Of a DNA stretch of 64,000 bases, positions 1 to 11,443 are shown piece after piece. Origin of the DNA: Acestrorhynchus altus (lineage: Eukaryota > Chordata > Actinopteri > Characiformes > Acestrorhynchidae); contig CM067513.1 in the NCBI GenBank assembly GCA_034509495.1, positions 22,022,979 to 22,086,978 on the forward strand, in the 5' to 3' direction. The notes under the pieces are model-generated. The model had not been told where the DNA came from. It did no database searches and worked only from the letters and a program-made list of their open reading frames with translations. The translations under genes and the position numbers were made by a program. Numbering within the stretch: the first letter of the stretch is position 1; every line of letters begins with the position of its first letter.

Positions 1-1042
1 AGGTCAGATTTTGGCAAGACAAAAGGTTTGTTGCCTTGTCATATAATGCACCCAATCCTAGTTTACAGCCTCACCTGTGCTCACTAATTGATCAGTTAAT
101 TAGTGGGTGTGTATAAAAAGAACCCCAGTACCCCAGACCTTCACTTGAACTGCAACTTGACTTCTGACAACATGCCAAACATTTTCCTTTTCCACTGCAG
201 CAGAGCTCCACCAGGCCTGGTCACCTCAAGTCCCTGCATCGACTAGAATACTTTGAAGCATTCTGTCTCAAAATGGCCTCCATGGTCGAATCAGTGCCCA
301 GAAGCCAGCACTAAACAAAAGGCAATTAAAACGTCACAGCCTGATAAACGATTGGACGCAGGAAAAGTGGCAGAAGGTGGATTTCTCAGATGAATCTTCA
401 GTTGAATTACACCACAGCCGCCTTAAATACTGCAGGAGACCTACTGGAGCCTGTATGGATCCAAAATTCACCTAGAAAACAGTTAGGTGGTGGAAAGAAC
501 ATGGTCTGGGGTTACATTCAGTATTGGGGTGTGCAAAACATTTGCAAGGTCGAAGGCAATAAAAATAGCCTAAGAAGTATTAGCTACCTCTTACATTCCC
601 AATCATAAAAGGGGTCAAATTTTGTGACAGGATTGTGCTCAATCTCATACATCCATCTCTACATCAAAGTTCCTCAAGGCGAAGAAGATCAAGGTGCTCC
701 AGGACTGGCCAACCCAGTCACCAGACATGAACATCATTGAGCATGTTTGGGGTAGGATGAAAGAGGAAGCTTGGAAGACAAAACCAAAGAATCTTGATGA
801 ACTCTGGGAGGCATGTAAAGACTGCATTCTTTGCTATTCCTCATGACTTCATCAATAAATTGTATAAATCATTGTCGAACCGCATGGATCCTTCAAGCTC
901 ATGAAAGTCACAAAAAATATTAAATATGGCTCTAATAGCACCACAACTTCCTTCACCAATGTTATGAAACATATCTTTGTATTTTAAGTAAATTATTTGT
1001 TCAATTTTCATTTCAAACTTTTGTCTTGCCAAAATCTGACCT
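1..1042 (+). mobile_element. Degenerate Tc1/mariner element with intact terminal inverted repeats
   Basis: The first 25 bases (AGGTCAGATTTTGGCAAGAC and the next five) are exactly the reverse complement of 1018-1042, so both ends of a transposon are present. Inside are pieces of a Tc1-family DDE transposase: FSDES (first catalytic Asp, codon 389-391), QDCAQSHTS (second Asp, codon 631-633) and SPDMNIIEHVW (catalytic Glu, codon 739-741). The last two are in one frame with 35 residues between Asp and Glu. That is one more than the usual DD34E of Tc1/Sleeping Beauty and equals the DD35E spacing of the Traveler-type group; a 3-base indel is an alternative explanation. The first motif is in a different frame and stops intervene, so the gene is dead. 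No TA is visible right of the element, and its left flank lies outside the window. Confidence 0.85.
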
Positions 1043-1225
1043 TTCTGTGTTCATTAAATGATGAATATTTCTGCAGTGAAGCAAATTTATTTTCGTAAAT
1101 TAAACCTCATTTGGGAGGTTTCAGCTTTCATATGAGTCATTTCTAAAACCAATGGGTGAATTTAAAGTCAGGTTATGAGCTTTTGTTTCCACAACATGGA
1201 TAAGGGAAAGAACTTGTGTCAGGGA

Positions 1226-1227
<2 letters not shown>

Positions 1228-1267
<40 letters not shown>
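1228..1267. repeat. (TA)n followed by (CA)n microsatellite
   Basis: About fifteen TA dinucleotides run directly into four CA units. Confidence 0.95.
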
Positions 1268-1367
1268 TGTGGGGAAATAAATATATAATACACTGCCGAT
1301 TTTGCAACTTTTAGCACCTACAAAGAATGGAGAGGTCTGAAATTTCTATTGTAATAATCAGAAATCA

Positions 1368-1432
1368 CCATATGACCTCAGTCTCCCACATGGTGTGGTG
1401 GCATAATGGTGGTGTTTTCTGTTGTGAAAAGT
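1368..1432 (-). mobile_element. Fragment of a tRNA-derived SINE
   Basis: The reverse complement carries the segment GCCACCACACCA.GTGGGAGACTG, also found in the SINE copies at 7146-7345 and 14405-14635 of this window. Only the 5' part of the family, next to the internal promoter, remains. Confidence 0.55.
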
Positions 1433-2184
1433 CTTTTAATGTGCCCTCAAACAAAAACTATCAAATTTATCTTGAAAAGTCCTGCATAAAAATTCATGAT
1501 GATTCACATAACCAAATAGCATAACTCCAGATTTTGCAGACATGGTAAAGCGAGCAGGCAAAAATGTTAAAAAAAAAAAATAGACATTAAGACAAGGCCA
1601 GTTCTTTTGTTTTTGCTATTCTGGAAAAAAAGGATGATTGAGACAATGGATCAGAATGTCAGCTTTTATTCCCTGATATGCACATCTAGATGTGTTTGAG
1701 GACTTAGTTGCCTTTCCATCCCTTTGGCAGAGGTTTATCTTTGACTCCTCAGTCTATAAAGCTGTTTCAGAATGTTTATGAAGCATCTGTTTTTATTTAA
1801 AATTGGCCAATTCTTTAGTTCTTACTACCGATCCTTTACTTTTTTACTCACAAAGTTCTTGGTTCTTCTTTTAGGTTTTTTTTCTGTCTTTCTCTTCATA
1901 ACTCTCACATGATTTCTGTCTTAAACTGCTGTTGTTTTCCTAGGCCAACCAGATTGATGTCTGTTTGTTGTACAATAGATTTTCCCCCCTTTTCTTTATT
2001 TGAGGATTTTCCTTCTTTTCTTAGCTTCAAAAGGCCTAGGTTTTCTTCCATTCTTCCATGCTGATTTAAACTTTTTGGGTTGTTGGTGTAGATTAGGGTT
2101 TAATTTCCTGATCCCAACACACTACACAAACACAAAACACATTTGATTACCTCAACCAATATGTTCATGTGGGGAAAACATGGG

Positions 2185-2466
2185 TGGGTTTCAGCTGGCC
2201 ATGGGTTCTAAGTGGGTTTTTCCTGGGACCGAGCTGGCCTGCCCAAATGGGCACCATTGTTAAAGCCCATTAAGTCGCTCCATGTGCAAAGTAAAACCCA
2301 GGGAAGGCCCATGTTTAACCTCTCCTGGACGTATGTGGAGCCAATGTGGAACCTGTGGATAAAACTTGGTTTCCAGCTAGGCTTCCCACACAGGCTCCAC
2401 ATGGACATGTTAACTGGGTCTGTGTGACAATATTCAAATGTAAGTCACTCTGGATAAGAGCATCGG
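2185..2466 (+). mobile_element. SINE-like dispersed repeat with an L2-type 3' tail
   Basis: The segment is rich in TGGGTTT, GGGCCCA-like and CCATGT words and ends with GTAAGTCACTCTGGATAAGA, followed by GCATC. This is the tail shared by fish L2/RSg-1-type LINEs and the SINEs they mobilise (known from salmonid HpaI and related SINEs). No convincing B box was found, so it may be a non-tRNA SINE or a truncated LINE end. The open frames on both strands here are low-complexity chance frames. Confidence 0.5.
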
Positions 2467-3329
2467 CATAATTGGAGGATCAATTAAACAGAGTAGACTC
2501 TATTTAGCCATAAAGACAAACTGAACATTTTACTGCTCTGTTCACTGAATAGTTAAGCTAGTCTATATCTTATCTATCTAAAGCCTGATATCACTGTCAT
2601 ATGTCAGAGATGAAGCATTTCTAAAAATATACTTAAGAGGTTTAGAGTTTATGACAGATTACATGAATCTCTACTAAACATCAACCAAACATCAAGACAG
2701 CTAGACATAATAGAATTGATGGAAATTACCAGAACATATCCTTTCCTGTTGGGTCATTCTGTCTTAAGACAATCTCAAACTCCTTGGAGAATTACTATTT
2801 GAATACATTACAATACGTTAATACTGAGGGACAACCTGGATGAAGAAAGTGCCTCTCATTTAAGGCAAGACTACACACTGTATCTAATTAAAGCACTCTT
2901 TTAGGCCTGCTAAGATTCTCATTGTCACCTTAATAGCTGTATGTTCACACTTTATTAGTGAGTGTTTTGCAGCTCTCCTCCTCGGCGCCTGCATGCCCAC
3001 TAACTAACCCTTGGCATAGTACGCTCACACTAGAGTGTGGCACAGGTTCTACTGGGCTTTGAGGTGCTATTGCGGATCATTAAAATTACATGACAGGCAT
3101 AGCAGGTGGTACTCCTCTAAACTGACTGTAATTCTGATATTTTGCTGATGATGAACTTTATTGAACTCCACTGCACAGTATGTGGTGTAACAATCATTAA
3201 AATGAACACCGGGTTTGGAGTTGTGCATGCGGGTGCTAAGGCACGGGAAGGAAGTTGTGCGACTGTTTCCATGTGATGGAACAAAAAAAAACACATCTAC
3301 ACAATTATCTTTAAACATATTAGAATGCA

Positions 3330-3660
3330 CACTGTTATTTCACTGCTTCTGCATGCTTGACTGATGGACAGTCTTTTGTCACTTCAGAAAATCCAATTAC
3401 TTTTACACGTCTCCAACAGGCAAGATATTCTTGCTTGTTCGTCTTTATGCAATTGGACAATCTATTCAGCAGGTGTCTGGAGGCATTTGTGAGATGAAAG
3501 CTCAGTATGGAAACGATGTAGCTCCATGTCCGGGCCTGAGAAGCCTCGGCATGTTTTTCGCAAAGCGATAATTGTGTTTTGCCGGCTCTGCCTAAACAGC
3601 CATAGAAATGAGGCAAGCTCTCTGTGAAGCAAATTAACACTGAGAGAAGCTGTTGTGTAT
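3330..3660. promoter_or_regulatory. Candidate intronic conserved non-coding segment
   Basis: The stretch is less AT-rich than its surroundings, carries scattered CpGs, and has no repeat signature that I recognise. Overlapping minus-strand frames show no protein similarity. The suggestion that it is constrained is compositional only. Confidence 0.2.
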
Positions 3661-4489
3661 TTTTTTTGCCATACTGTCTCCTGAAACAGGCAATGTTTGC
3701 TTAATGTTTGCTTAGAGTAATTAAAAGTAATAAAATTTTGTTGGTTCTTCTCCGTGAGAAAAAAGAAGGGTCCTTGTCTTGGTGTCATTGATTGTAAGCA
3801 GAGAGGGGAGGTTGGTGTGTCTTTGATGAGTAGTGGCCTTTGAATATTCCTAAACTGTATCTTATATGCAGTTAAAAAACAGCTCTCCAGGTTCAGCCAT
3901 CTTGATATGTTCTGCTGATGTGCTAAAAACGGAGCATTTATAGTGCCCACCTGCACCTTTTGTAGGGTCAGGTCAATGGTGCCATGGTCTTATAAGAGGG
4001 ATGAAACTCGAGTATGCATGCGCACACACCAACTTACATGACACACGTATGTACACACTAACATGTCTCTCATGCTAATGAGTGTAGCTCTTTGAATGCT
4101 CTCCAAAACAGCTGTTCTATAAAAACTGTGTTCTGTTCGCCTCTGTTCACTCATCATCTTCTGTCTGTGTGTGCGTGCATATGTGTGTGAGTGCGTGGCC
4201 CCACCGCACATTGCTCTCGTCACCATAATGGCACTCAGATGAGTACTTCACAGGCAATCATAATCAGTTGCCAAGCAACTAGAGGGACCACTCTCCAATT
4301 CACACAGAAAGACCAGTGTTAGAAAGATGACCATATAAGCTAATATCGCTAATTCACATCTAATATCTCTGTCAATGTGAATATATAATTTTCTATAATA
4401 CATACATCTTTCAGAGATGAGGGCAATGTGTTGTATGAAATATAGCCAATTTAAGCTGTGCACAATGGTTAATGGTAGGACATCATTGT

Positions 4490-5060
4490 CTTTTGTGTGA
4501 ATGGAGAGAATGAAGAGGCTTTGTCAGTGCAAAATCTTTGTCATTACGGCTCGGCCTTTGGATAAAAATGGCACAATTCAAACTCATGTCAGGCACATTG
4601 GAGGGACGTGAAAAGACCCGTCAAATGACTGCAACTAAACTCCTGGACCATCGAACACTTGGCAACCTTGCATATGAGCTGAGCAATGGGAGTGGTTAGC
4701 ACTTAGCATGAGAAGCACAGCAGCCCCACTGATTAATAAGAACACTTGCACGAGTGGTAATGCAAAAAGGTGCAAACTTGAAACAAAGGCGCCATCACTT
4801 TAATTAAACCTGATAATCCCAAGCACTAATGGATTCGCAGTCTATTAGGCAGCCCCTTGATAGCACTAAGGACTTTTGTCAATGTGAGAAAGAAGACGGT
4901 TGAGAGAGCTTTCACTTCTGGAGCCACCACCACTGATTAGGTCAAATCATGGCTGGCTGATCAACAGCAAATGGAAGTCTTTCCAAACCTGTTGGTTGCT
5001 GCTCTTCAGCAGAGTCCATCATCATCCTTCCAAGGTCATTTAGAGTAGCCAATCTACCCA
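4490..5060. promoter_or_regulatory. Candidate intronic enhancer-like segment
   Basis: Repeat-free sequence of balanced composition with several homeodomain-type TTAATTA/TAATTAA and TGATTAAT words (around 4730 and 4800) and CpGs preserved in an AT-rich intron. There is no long ORF. This resembles vertebrate intronic conserved elements, but no alignment is available here. Confidence 0.25.
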
Positions 5061-6899
5061 AGCACTAGGAGTGTTCCAGTGCACCATATCATGTTGTATC
5101 ATTCAATGTGTGTATTCAATTAAGTTTGTCATGACAGACTCATTCCATGGTTTATGATTAAATTTTGGTACTAGTCTGAAAACACTGATGTCCAAAAAAT
5201 ATCACATTATACTATCATAAATGTCTCCTTTTTGCATGAGTATTGTTGTAATGGTACACAGTATACAATTACAAATGAAATTAAAATATTTTGGCAGCCA
5301 ATGATCCAATTTAGACACAGGCTATGGCTTAAGATAAGAGAGAGGCTGTGTCTTATATGGTGGCCATTCAAAATTTGATTCAACTGATTTTGTTACATAA
5401 CATTATCCCAAACACAATGGTTTAAGATCGTCCTTGTTTCTGTTACAACACCTGATCAAGGATGACCCAAACTGTTGAGCTGAATTTGCAGAATGAGTGA
5501 CACAGCAACTTCAGATAAACCTTGTTTTCGCTATCAGGGTCTGTTCTATGATGAAGCAGGTTTCTTTGTGAATGGTGGGTCAACAGAGTCACACAAACCT
5601 GCACTACTCTGATAAAAGAGAAAAGGATAGACTTAACCCTCTGACATGGAGGACAGCATATCAAACACACCTTATATCAAACAAACCTTATGGTCAATTT
5701 TCAGGTTTCACATAAAATCTAAGTTTCACTAACATGAAGCACAATGCTGTATCCAAGATCAATCTAAATGGATCACTGCCTGACAAACAATCTTCACTTT
5801 ATATGTCCTTACTTGGATAATAATGACACCCTGTAAAATAATAAAACAAGCAAGAACACAATGAAAATTCCTGCTCTGAAAGAAAATGCTTCATTTTTAC
5901 TTTAAAACAAAACCAACAAGAAAAAGGACACTACTCATCTGCACATACTAATGCATCTCAAAAACTGGAACATTTATTCCTTTCATGGATAGTTCATTCA
6001 TTCAAAAAGTTAAACTGTGAATTTATATTCATTAAGTGAAATATTTCAAGCCATTTTAGTTAATCAGCATTTAGCTCCAGCTTCTCAAATAATTTAAATA
6101 TTTAAAATTGTGTTTAATAAAATTGCTAATTAGACAGTATCAACACTAAAACAAAAATAAATAGTTTAGCATACATGACCTTTACCTTTGTAAATTTTAT
6201 TATGAACATGAATTATCTTTTTCACAATATTCAGATTTTTTGTGATGCAATACTAATAGCACAGGGCAAATGTTATAGCTTGTGACTAACACATGATTAT
6301 AAAATATTGTACTTTTGTTAAATGCTCTAAGAATTGAAATGGAAACATTAGCATGTTCAGGCACTCCTTATTTCTGTGTACCATCCCATATGTAGATACT
6401 AACACAATACACTATACACCCATGAAAACGTTCACACAACATACTTCATTAATTAGCTTCCATCAAGGCTACACAGACAGCACTGGTGCCTGTGTATCTC
6501 CCTCATGCTCAAAATGCAACTCAGATACAGTAACTGCTTCAAATAGAATCTTAACAAGATGATCAAATTATAGATCATATAAATCATTTTTTTCTGTTTA
6601 AGATCAAAATAATTCCCACAAAGAGTTCCTGAGCACTTCCATAAAAGAACCATTTTTGTTTTCTAACATGTTTGATACAAGGCATGTATGAGTGTTTAAA
6701 TCTAAATATCTAAACACAGTGTTATTAATTCAACAATTTAAGTGTATTTCTCAGAACCTGCTAATTATATGGAGATTCTTTATACCTTAAAAAACAACTC
6801 TCACAATTCTCAAACAACATTATTTTTCTAGGGAATCAAAATGGGCTTATTAATAGTTATTGCAATCCTATAAGTCTCTAGTTATGCAACTGTTTAGAA

Positions 6900-7055
6900 C
6901 AGTGTTTCTCAACGCTGGTCCTGGAGGCATCACAACCCTGCATGTTTTAGAGCTTTCTCTGCTCTCAGCAGACTTGATTCAGAGTTGCATGGGGTGAGTT
7001 AAAGCTACAACGTGCAGTGCAGGGGTGCCTCCTTGTCCAAGGTTGTGAAACACTG
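6900..7055. mobile_element. hAT-type MITE, 156 bp, with perfect 8-bp target duplication
   Basis: The element starts CAGTGTTTCTCAACGCTGG and its other end, read in reverse complement, is CAGTGTTTCACAACCTTGG: near-perfect terminal inverted repeats. GTTTAGAA is duplicated exactly at 6892-6899 and 7056-7063. An 8-bp duplication with CAG...CTG ends is the signature of hAT transposition. There is no coding capacity, so it is a non-autonomous copy moved in trans. Confidence 0.93.
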
Positions 7056-7145
7056 GTTTAGAACATATTAGAAATATTTCACACTTTGAAAACTTTGAAA
7101 GTGCATTTCAAAAAAAAAATTGTTGTGAATTTAATTTAACATTAC

Positions 7146-7345
7146 ATTTATTGCATTTAGCTGACACTCTTATCCAGAGCTTACAAGGTTACTCATGTTA
7201 CAAAGGTGGGCCAGAGTAGTCTAGTCTTGCCCATGGACTCTTATTGGTGTAGCATAGATGGCCAGACTGGAAATCGAATGACAGTCTCCCACTTGGTGTG
7301 GTGGCTCACTGATAGTGTTATCTATTGCACCACACCGTTACATGT
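7146..7345 (-). mobile_element. tRNA-derived SINE, full-length-like copy
   Basis: On the minus strand the order is a tRNA-like head (GGTGTGGTGCAATAGATAAC), the shared GAGCCACCACACCA segment, a B-box-like ATTCGATTTCC, a short body, and an L2-type tail (CTCTGGATAAGAGTGTCAGC). The same order occurs on the plus strand at 14405-14635, which defines one family with at least two long copies here. Transcription would be by RNA polymerase III and mobilisation by an L2-like LINE; both are general properties of such SINEs, not shown by this copy. Confidence 0.8.
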
Positions 7346-7442
7346 AAAATTACCAAACCTTTTTCATTTTGATCAGTATGGATTATACATTATGAAAATA
7401 GGAATCCTGAATCTCATATTATTAGCACACAAATTACTACAT

Positions 7443-8215
7443 CAGTGGCATGGAGGTGTTTAGTTTTTTGGCACTGCTGATATGTTACCCAACTTGCTTT
7501 GATACTAGTCTGCATTGCTGAGTCAGGTGTTCTCATCTCCCTCTTGACAATATTCCATAGATTCTCAAGGAGTTCAGGTCCAGAGAGTTAAACAATCAAG
7601 CAAGTAAAATCATGGCCAGCAAAACATATGTTAGTAGTTTTGGCACTGTGTAGGTGCTAAATCTGGAAAAGGAAATCAACATCTGCAAAGCTTGTCAGCA
7701 AGAGGAAACAAGAAGTGCTCTAAAACCTCCTGGTAGATGGCTGCATTTACTCTGGACTTGATAAAACACAGCAGCCCAATACCAGCAGATGACACAGCAC
7801 CCTAAACCATCACAGACTTCAGAAACTTCATATTGGACTGAGATTCAGTGGCTCTCCACTCTTCCTCCAGACTCCAAACTGACTCGAAACTGATTGACTG
7901 AAAGCTCTGACTCTTGATCTCTGAATATTTATTTAATCTGAAAAGAGGAATTTATAGCAACAGTTCAGTTCTTTTTCTCATAGCCCAGGTAACACACCGT
8001 TGTCTTTGGTTCAGGAGGGGCTTGATATTAGGAATATTGCAGCTGTAACCCCTTTCCTGGAAAAGTCCATGTGCAGTGCACTCTTGATGCACAGACACCA
8101 ACCCCGGTCTAAGTTCTTTAGTTGACTTTTCTTGACAAGGCTATTGTCATCCCTGTTGTTCATGCACCAATTCTTACCACATTTTCTCCTTCCCTACAAC
8201 TTCCCATTCATATAG
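7443..8215 (-). mobile_element. Tc1-like transposase remnant (antisense, frameshifted)
   Basis: Read on the minus strand, the segment follows the order of a widespread fish Tc1-like transposase. Near 8165-8215 is an N-terminal NGKL.GRRKCGKN-like basic region. Next come the middle of the protein and the third catalytic motif near 7560, where PDLN and ENLWNIVKR lie in different frames because of a small deletion. The copy ends at the CH.L..SMP region near 7443. Both terminal inverted repeats and the protein ends are missing and several frames are used, so this is an old, truncated, inactive copy. It lies in prkd1 intron 1 in the same direction as the gene. Confidence 0.75.
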
Positions 8216-8389
8216 TATTCAAGTATATGATATTCAAAAAGTATATGAATGGGATACCTTATTTATGAATGGTAAATATCTTTATTTGTTGGTTTGACAT
8301 TAAGAAATAAGATAAAAGATCAATGTTCCAGCTTTCATTTCCAGGTATTTACATCTGGATCTGATACACAGTTGAGAAGTTCACAGGAA

Positions 8390-8940
8390 AAATGTAGCTG
8401 ACACTAATCAATGACATGTTTAGGCAGACCAGTAGACCTGACCCTTGCCATGAGAATACACCCTACACAAGTATGGAACCACCAACAGCTTGAATAATGC
8501 CTTTTTAACAACTGCGGCCCATGGCTTAATGGAGTCTGTGCCACACGCAAACCTTTCCATTATACAGAAACTATTGATACAGTGACCATGCAGCATGTTG
8601 CCAGTCTTCCAAGATACACTTAACTCCTAACTTCTGGAGGGACTTCTGCCCCTATAACCCATGGAAGCTACAGAACACTGCATTGACCTGAGGTGTATGC
8701 AGGTGGGGCCTCCTGAATTGAATTTGGACAATCGCTTGCCTGTTCACATGGACAATTCTAGCCCATCACTATCATTAAGCACCCATTGAGCAGATGCTGC
8801 GCTTTCCTCCTTGGGTGGTAATATCATGTACATATGTGACACTGTAGAATGAGGAATGTTAAATGCTTGCACAACTTTGGATCGGATAATCCACATCACC
8901 CTGCCATGAGCACACTGACCAAAGTTCAACCTAACTCACA
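8390..8940 (-). mobile_element. Second Tc1-like transposase remnant (antisense)
   Basis: The minus strand encodes, from 8929, an HTH-like stretch (IIRSKVVQAFNIPHSTVS). Further on comes a VCVWHRLH.AMG segment matching the VRIWR..HE.MDP region of Tc1-like transposases, then QAVGGSILV-stop-GVFSW, corresponding to the conserved GGSIMVWGIFSW motif with Trp replaced by a stop. The gene is broken by stops and shifts. Its family differs from the neighbour at 7443-8215 and is closer to the one at 56728-58443. Confidence 0.65.
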
Positions 8941-10637
8941 AGATACACTTCACAACTTAAATGTGTGTGGGCATTCTCAAGCCACCTTTGGAATGTCATT
9001 ATATTTCAAGCAAAGCTTCAGAAAAAAATTAAAATAACACTGTGCTGCTTCAGAATTCTCATCCAGCCACCTGACCTCTGCAGGAGAGCATGAACCCCAC
9101 TCACATGTTCAAATCTCTCCTGGTTTTGTTCAACTCAGCTTTCCACAGTAGTTGGGTGCACTGTAGCTTGTGAGATGTCTGACAGCCACCTACTCAGGTC
9201 TTGCATTGTCTCATGCTGATACAGTGGCCAATAGAGTTGCAGCTGACTGAAGTTAAGCTCTGGGGCTACAGTTAAAAGAGGAGAATTGACTATACCAAAG
9301 TCATAAAGTACAACATACAATAATCCAAGACCACTAACAAGTAACAGTGAGTGTAATTTATCTCATGGATGTTATTCAGCTACTTTTAGCTATAGTGTTA
9401 AAATACCCAATAAAAAGTTAGTACTTGCACTTAGTAACACTGACTACAGCAAGAATAAGATGGTTTACATGCACTCAATAATCCAATAACAGCAATTACA
9501 TGCACTTAAGTAATCAAATAATTGAAACACTCAGGGTTTACATGAGTCAGGCAATGATCAAATTTCAACCAGCCAATAATTTCAAAGATAAGGCGGAGGC
9601 CCTGCTGGTTTGGCCATTGGTTTGTGGTCAGCAACAGCTGTAGCTGGTCAGGAACAGTGCATGCAGACTGACAGAAAAAAAAATAAAAATAAACAAAACA
9701 AAAAAACAATAAAGTACGCTGAGAAATCCTGAACCAAATTATTGAGCTGCTGAACTAAATTGTGAATTAAAGTTTTGAATTTGAGTTTTCAATTTACAAA
9801 ATGTTATCTGTATGAAACAGCAGTGTTTTAACAGACTGTTGCTGCACTCACTGCCACAGTATTTACAAAGCACTGCATGTCTGTATTGATCTCATTATGA
9901 TTTGAAAATTACACATAACACAGAAACACAGACAGCATTATATATGTTAAAAGTTTAGCTTTTTTCTTTAGAGAAATTCCAAATAAAGCCAGAGTGGTGA
10001 GTAAACCATCAAAAGAATTTTGGAAACTGGAAAAAACAAAAGAGGTTTGGAACAGGATGAGGTCTGATGCACTCACACCACAGCAGCGTCAGAAGACAAG
10101 TTTCTGAGAGTCAATAGATTGTGTGTCAGGTAGTTCACATAACACCTTGTAGTTCAGCTTAACACTTGAGAAAGTATCAGTTTCAACTGTCAAGTGAAGG
10201 ATTAGCAGGTTTGACAGGTGGAGTGGCAATAAAGTCACTGCTAAGAAAAAGTAATAAATGAAAAAAGAAAAAGCAGGCTTGTCTGGGCCATACAGCAATG
10301 CCAGTGGAGGACTGAAAAAATGAGAATGGTCTGGTGGACATCAGTGCACTCTCTGCAACAGACATAGTCATAGAGCAACAAATGATGACCTTCTAGTAGA
10401 GGCTAGCTGCTTTTATATATTTTTTAGAATGAACAACACATCAATTTGGTTTATGCATTTCATTTTAAGACATACAAGTCTTAAAAGGCACCTGCCACCA
10501 AGTCTACATTTGGGCAAAAATAAACGATTAAAAGTGGTTTTGTAACTTTGATCAAGTCGGATTTTCACAGTGGTGATTGGAACCAGATGCCTGAAGCTTC
10601 TCAAAACTCCCTCTCAGATATTTGATCTTTGAATGAT

Positions 10638-10968
10638 TGTCATGTATAGAGTCCAGCATGTGTCTTGTTTTATTTACCGTCCCATGTGCTTTTGAGCACG
10701 TCATGTCTCCTCCCATTCCCAGCTGGGTTCCATCTGTAACCCTGCCCCATGGTTATCATGTCCCAGCCATGTCTAATGTGATTGTGTGTATATAAGTGCC
10801 TTGTCTCTGTTGGTCCTTGTCTGTCTTCTTGGCTACTTGTCTCATGGTCTACTCATCTTGTCTACTCGTATTGATGGTTAGTGTACCTTATTTGTATAAA
10901 TCTTGTTAATAAACTCAACCCTGCAAGTACTTCTGCCTCCACCTACCTCTGTGTCAGGAAATGTTACA
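10638..10968 (+). mobile_element. Solo LTR (331 bp) with 5-bp target duplication
   Basis: The segment begins TGTCATG and ends TGTTACA (TG...CA) and is flanked by ATGAT at 10633-10637 and 10969-10973. Inside, in the expected order, are a TATA box (TATATAAG, 10789-10796) and a polyadenylation signal (AATAAA, 10908-10913), giving a U3-R-U5 layout on the plus strand. No gag-pol lies beside it, so it is a solo LTR left by recombination between two LTRs. A 5-bp duplication fits Gypsy- or BEL-type retrotransposons. Its promoter points opposite to prkd1. Confidence 0.88.
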
Positions 10969-11075
10969 ATGATCACTGAAATGTAATCAAATGACAGATG
11001 AATGGACGGATGGATGGAATGTCTTTAATTTGTGAAATTATAAAAAAAAAATAGAGAAATAGATTTTTATAATAA

Positions 11076-11078
<3 letters not shown>

Positions 11079-11108
<30 letters not shown>
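11079..11108. repeat. (TA)n microsatellite
   Basis: About fifteen TA units in a very AT-rich 150-bp stretch. Confidence 0.95.
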
Positions 11109-11113
<5 letters not shown>

Positions 11114-11374
11114 GTTTATAATAATATTATAAAATATTATTATATGTTTTATAAAAAATAGTATATATTTTATTATATATATTTTAAATATAATACAATT
11201 GAGGAAAAAAATCTCTCCTGACAATCCCTTAAACTCTCCCTTAAATCTCAACCACCTGGCTGTAGACTGCAATGAAAAGAGAGAAACCAATGTCTGTAAC
11301 CTTACATCTGAAAGTACATGTGCATGTTCAGTCTTTATAGCCTTAGAGGAAAAACAATTAAAGCATGCACACAA

Positions 11375-11375
<1 letters not shown>

Positions 11376-11441
<66 letters not shown>
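11376..11441. repeat. (CA)n microsatellite
   Basis: About 33 CA units in an uninterrupted tract. Frames through it on both strands encode His-Thr or Cys-Val repeats and are not genes. Confidence 0.97.

Positions 11442-11443
<2 letters not shown>

Noticed and set aside
3462..3956. 164-residue minus-strand ORF in intron 1
   Set aside because: No homology or motif that I recognise; overlapping frames on the same strand are equally open, so it looks fortuitous.
7251..7275. Possible tRNA gene (B-box-like sequence)
   Set aside because: No cloverleaf or paired acceptor stem; the B box belongs to a SINE with an L2-type tail.
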